A DNA stretch of 64,000 bases from Acidicapsa ligni (GTDB lineage Bacteria > Acidobacteriota > Terriglobia > Terriglobales > Acidobacteriaceae): assembly GCF_025685655.1 (NCBI RefSeq), contig NZ_JAGSYG010000004.1:372001-436000 (forward strand). The letters are read 5' to 3'. This document shows, piece after piece, positions 61,145-64,000 of the stretch; position 1 is the stretch's first letter, and each line of letters starts with the position of its first letter. Made by a program: the position numbers and the translations under genes. The notes under the pieces are model-generated. The model worked only from the letters and a program-made list of their open reading frames with translations. It did not search any database and was not told where the DNA came from.

Positions 61145-62701
61145 TCAGATCCGCCCGGCATCCGGTAACTTCCATGCAAACAAAACCCCGCCACCACTGG
61201 TCAAAATGTACTGCTGACCGTCGAGTTCATAGCTGATCGGCGAACTCGCAATGCCCGCACCCGAGCCCGCATGCCACAGTGTTTTTCCATTGGCCGTGTC
61301 GAGTGCGAGAAAGTTTCCCGAAGCATCGCCCGTAAAAGTCAGACCCGAATCCGTAGTCAAAACTCCCGAACCCGCTCCCCCCGGACCAACCTCATGCGTC
61401 CAGCGAAGCTTGCCCGTCTGGTAGTCGATTGCCTCGATCACGCCCTTGCCCCACAGCCCATAATCCGCGCCTGCCCAGCCATAAGTACCATCCGCAGGCT
61501 TGGCAAAATAGATGCTCCAGCTCGGATGAGCATCCACGATAAACAACCCCGTCTTTGGATCGAAACTGGGCGAGCGAAAGTTCGTCAATCCGCCCTCATC
61601 CGGAGCGATCAGCACACCATCAGGAGATGGTTCTTTCTTCGGCTCAGGAATAGGCCGCCCCTGCTCATCCACATGAGAAGCCCAGTTCACAGGCCCAAAC
61701 GGCACCGTCAGCAGGTTCTTGCCATTCGTGCGATCCAGCACAAAAAAATAGCCATTACGCGATGCTTGCATCAGCATCTTGCGCTGCTTGCCATGAAACG
61801 GACCATCCACAAGAACAGGAATCTCGACCGCGTCCCAATCATGCGTGTCATGCGGCGAAGGCTGAAACGCCCAAACCAGCTTGCCCGTATCCGGATTGAG
61901 AGCAACAATACTGCACGTATAGAGATTGTCTCCAGGGCGCGAAGAACCAGTAAGCACCGGCGTAGGATTGCCCGTCCCCCAGTAGATAAGGTTCAAATCC
62001 GGATCGTACGTCCCAGCCATCCACGTCGTGCCTCCCGTAATGCCCGCCGGAGTCACATCCCATTGCCATTGCGTCGCGCCGGTTTCAGGATCGACCGACC
62101 GCACAAACGTCGGCAGGTTATCCAGATCCCCGCCAACGCCGATGATGACATGGTTACTGACCACCAGCGGAGCCATGGTCGCCCAGTAACCCTTTTCAAC
62201 ATCGGCAATTTCAACGATCCAGCGCACCTTTCCCGTCTTCGCATCGAGTGAAATCAGATGCGCATCCGGAGAAGTAAAGAAGACCCAATCCTTGTAGATC
62301 GCCACACCGCGCTGTCCAATGTGGTCGCCTTTGTTCGGCGGATAAGTGTAGTGCCAGAGCTGATGTCCAGAGCGCGCATCGACCGCCCAGACATTGTCAG
62401 GAATCGAGAAGTAAAGTACGCCATCCACCAGGATCGGCGAAGACTTGATAGTAGCCGGAAGATTCGTCTGAAAGGCCCACGCAAGCGCCAGGCTGTTCAC
62501 GTTTCGCGGCGTGATCTGCGTCAGGCTGCTATGCCGTCTCCCTGAGTAATCTCCGTGATAACTCGGCCAACTATCCGCCGGAGGCTTGAGCAACATCGAC
62601 GTATCGACATTCTGGGCCAGCACAGCACAAGGACCGGCAATGACCACGACCAAAGCCAATACGCCTGCAATAACAACGAGAGCGTGTCTCAAAAGCTTCA
62701 T
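61145..62701 (-). CDS. Secreted PQQ-type beta-propeller dehydrogenase-like protein
   Basis: 518 residues with a signal peptide (ALVVIAGVLALVVVIAGPCAVLAQ). The mature protein starts WPSYHGDYSGRRHSSLTQI, followed by eight PQQ-propeller blades with repeated VWAVDARSGHQLWHY and LISLDAKTGKVRW tryptophan-docking motifs. It resembles PQQ-dependent methanol/ethanol or glucose-type dehydrogenases. The usual vicinal disulfide (Cys-Cys) of methanol/ethanol dehydrogenases is not evident in this reading, so cofactor binding and substrate are uncertain. AAGGA precedes the ATG. Confidence 0.85.
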   Translation of the reverse strand: MKLLRHALVVIAGVLALVVVIAGPCAVLAQNVDTSMLLKPPADSWPSYHGDYSGRRHSSLTQITPRNVNSLALAWAFQTNLPATIKSSPILVDGVLYFSIPDNVWAVDARSGHQLWHYTYPPNKGDHIGQRGVAIYKDWVFFTSPDAHLISLDAKTGKVRWIVEIADVEKGYWATMAPLVVSNHVIIGVGGDLDNLPTFVRSVDPETGATQWQWDVTPAGITGGTTWMAGTYDPDLNLIYWGTGNPTPVLTGSSRPGDNLYTCSIVALNPDTGKLVWAFQPSPHDTHDWDAVEIPVLVDGPFHGKQRKMLMQASRNGYFFVLDRTNGKNLLTVPFGPVNWASHVDEQGRPIPEPKKEPSPDGVLIAPDEGGLTNFRSPSFDPKTGLFIVDAHPSWSIYFAKPADGTYGWAGADYGLWGKGVIEAIDYQTGKLRWTHEVGPGGAGSGVLTTDSGLTFTGDASGNFLALDTANGKTLWHAGSGAGIASSPISYELDGQQYILTSGGGVLFAWKLPDAGRI

Positions 62702-62792
62702 ATCGATTCGCGATCCTTCAAATAACAGATGCCGATGCCCGCCTGCTTCGCCAACCTGTTTTTCAACATGACAGTAATACTAAATCCGAAGC

Positions 62793-63040
62793 TCAGAACT
62801 TTGTTCTTGCCCTTGCCCTTGCCCTTGTCCTTGCCCTTGTAGTTGTCCTTGCCTTTCTGTCTGTCATTCCCGCAGGGAATCTGCTTCTTCCTTTGCAGTT
62901 GCAGTTGCCCTTGCCTTTGCAGTTGCCCTTGCCTTTGCAGTTGCCCTTGCCTTTGCAGTTGCCCTTGCCTTTGCAGTTGCAGTTGCCTTTGCCCTTGCCC
63001 TTGCCGTTCTGTCTGTCATTCCCAAAGGGAATCCGCTTCT
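62793..63040 (+). repeat. Dispersed NNTTGC/ATTCCC-hairpin element, copy C, with a 19-hexamer array
   Basis: The largest copy. Left end TCAGAACTTTGTTC (62793-62806) matches copy A. Hexamers follow to about 62852, then the first core with hairpin ATTCCC-GCA-GGGAAT (62866-62880). From 62891 to 63004 are 19 contiguous NNTTGC hexamers (CTTTGC, AGTTGC, CCTTGC), including three perfect 18-bp units CTTTGCAGTTGCCCTTGC (62915-62968). A second core has hairpin ATTCCC-AAA-GGGAAT (63018-63032). It fills about half of the 536-nt gap between the PQQ gene and htrA; the rest holds only the htrA leader. Confidence 0.85.
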
Positions 63041-63237
63041 ATCTCCCCCCAACCCAATCAAACGTCCCCACAAAAATCAGATTCTCCTAACCCTGACAAT
63101 CTCCCGGTCACCAGGTTATTACAATAGAAATGCGTATTCGAGATTTACCGTCTCATCTTTAACAAGAGCGATAGTCCCGTTTCAAGCATCGGATATATGC
63201 GCAGACCGAAAAGAAATTCCGGAGAGGCTTTTTGTTT

Positions 63238-64000
63238 ATGAACTTTCGTAGAGTTTTGCTGGTAGTTGTCTTGCTGGGTGGATTCTGGTTTGTGACAACG
63301 CATCTCCCGGACGGCGTAGGGCATCTGGGAATGCTCAATCGCGCCGACGGAAAGTCTCCGCTCTCACTGACAGAGGCCCAGGCCGCTCCGGAATTCGATA
63401 CCGAAGAGCAAAACAACATCGCCGTCTACAAACGCGTGTTGCCCTCCGTCGTAAACATCACTTCCACCGCGATGACCTTCAATTTCTTCTACGGACAAGT
63501 GCCGCAGCAGGGGCAGGGTTCAGGATTCATCCTCGACAAAGCTGGACATGTGCTGACCAACTTCCACGTAATCGCCGACGCCAATCGCATCGAAGTAATG
63601 CTCAGCGATAAGCGTCACTACAAAGCGACAATCGTAGGTTCGGACAAGGTGCATGACCTCGCCCTGTTGCAGATCAACGCCCCCAACCTGCAACCCGTAA
63701 CCCTGTCCGATTCGACAGGCCTCGTTGTCGGGCAAAAGGTCTATGCGATTGGCAACCCCTTTGGTCTCAACGGCACCATGACCCGGGGAATCATCAGCTC
63801 CATCCGCTCCATCCGCGGCCCCGAGAATGCGCCCATTGAAGACGCAATTCAAACCGATGCTGCCATCAACCCCGGCAACTCCGGCGGTCCACTCCTCAAT
63901 TCGCGCGGAGACGTAATCGGCATCAACACCCTGATTGCCTCCAACGGCGCCGAGCAGAGTTCCGGAATCGGGTTTGCAATTCCCGTAAACACAGCCAAAG
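63238..64000 (+). CDS. HtrA/DegP-like trypsin-fold serine protease (partial, runs off the window)
   Basis: 254 residues visible from ATG 63238 (GGAGAGG upstream). An N-terminal membrane anchor or signal (VLLVVVLLGGFWFVT) precedes the S1-like protease. The catalytic triad is complete: His110 in LTNFHVIAD, Asp140 in VHDLALL and Ser215 in GNSGGPLL. The frame continues at the window edge; PDZ domains, expected downstream in HtrA, are not yet visible. It would degrade or refold damaged envelope proteins. Confidence 0.93.
   Translation, partial: MNFRRVLLVVVLLGGFWFVTTHLPDGVGHLGMLNRADGKSPLSLTEAQAAPEFDTEEQNNIAVYKRVLPSVVNITSTAMTFNFFYGQVPQQGQGSGFILDKAGHVLTNFHVIADANRIEVMLSDKRHYKATIVGSDKVHDLALLQINAPNLQPVTLSDSTGLVVGQKVYAIGNPFGLNGTMTRGIISSIRSIRGPENAPIEDAIQTDAAINPGNSGGPLLNSRGDVIGINTLIASNGAEQSSGIGFAIPVNTAK

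Noticed and set aside
61271..62251. Forward frame of 326 codons opposite the PQQ-type gene
   Set aside because: Arg/Ser/Ile-rich translation typical of antisense shadow; the reverse-strand propeller repeats are convincing.
62891..63004. CRISPR array
   Set aside because: The units are 6/18-bp contiguous repeats without unique spacers, and no cas gene is present.
62801..63090. Short frames reading LPLQLPLPLQ (forward) or KARATAKARA (reverse) in the hexamer array
   Set aside because: Translations are produced by the tandem repeat itself; no start or RBS context supports a gene.

Overview
The window is a gene-dense, GC-rich piece of a bacterial chromosome, most likely an acidobacterium of the Terriglobia (Granulicella/Edaphobacter/Terriglobus relatives). 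The lineage call is an inference from lineage-typical families seen together: a PadR regulator overlapping an orphan MacB/FtsX permease of the ADOP type, a 'VWFA-related' secreted protein, DUF5715, DUF5916 and DUF6496 proteins, and many Sec or Tat signal peptides. I recognise no rRNA, tRNA or CRISPR array and no insertion-sequence transposase.

Layout. 1-5.4 kb: the galU end, a redoxin, ruvB, a dienelactone hydrolase, a glycerophosphodiesterase, a membrane protein and a DUF6496 protein. 5.8-13 kb: gyrA (with an unusual insertion), a Tat-exported phospholipase C, an M15-like DUF5715 protein and a YIP1 protein. 13-20 kb: fabF-acpP, rmuC, a HIT protein and rpsA. 20-30 kb: padR-ADOP, a metallophosphoesterase, MFS, mtaB, an alkaline-phosphatase-like enzyme, a second dienelactone hydrolase and a divergent ywnB/ywnA-like pair. 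30-42 kb: the translation cluster infC ... rpmI-rplT-pheS-pheT. It is split by about 5 kb holding an S9 peptidase and a reverse-strand DUF5916 protein, and carries a four-helix-bundle gene between pheS and pheT. A zapB-like/zapA pair follows. 42-49 kb: a small zinc-ribbon-like protein, a membrane protein, a catalase-like peroxidase, an S10 carboxypeptidase, a TPR-TlpA protein and an acyltransferase. 49-56 kb: a catalytically degenerate Lgt-like protein, a RluD-type pseudouridine synthase, a VWFA protein, MFS, tyrS and a RES/Xre toxin-antitoxin pair. 56-64 kb: an XRE-regulated membrane protein divergent from a compatible-solute ABC operon, then folD, coaE, a PQQ-type propeller enzyme and the start of an HtrA-like protease.

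The least explained feature is a dispersed intergenic element seen three times (about 46.3, 59.4 and 62.8-63.0 kb). It combines arrays of NNTTGC hexamers with a conserved hairpin core around ATTCCC-NNN-GGGAAT. Other points of interest are infC starting at an AUC codon, PheT without its EMAP-II-like tRNA-binding domain, an Lgt homologue without the conserved His and Arg, hairpin-rich leaders before rpmI and rplT, and an XRE operator palindrome next to a perfect -35 box. All calls come from reading the sequence; no database search was run.
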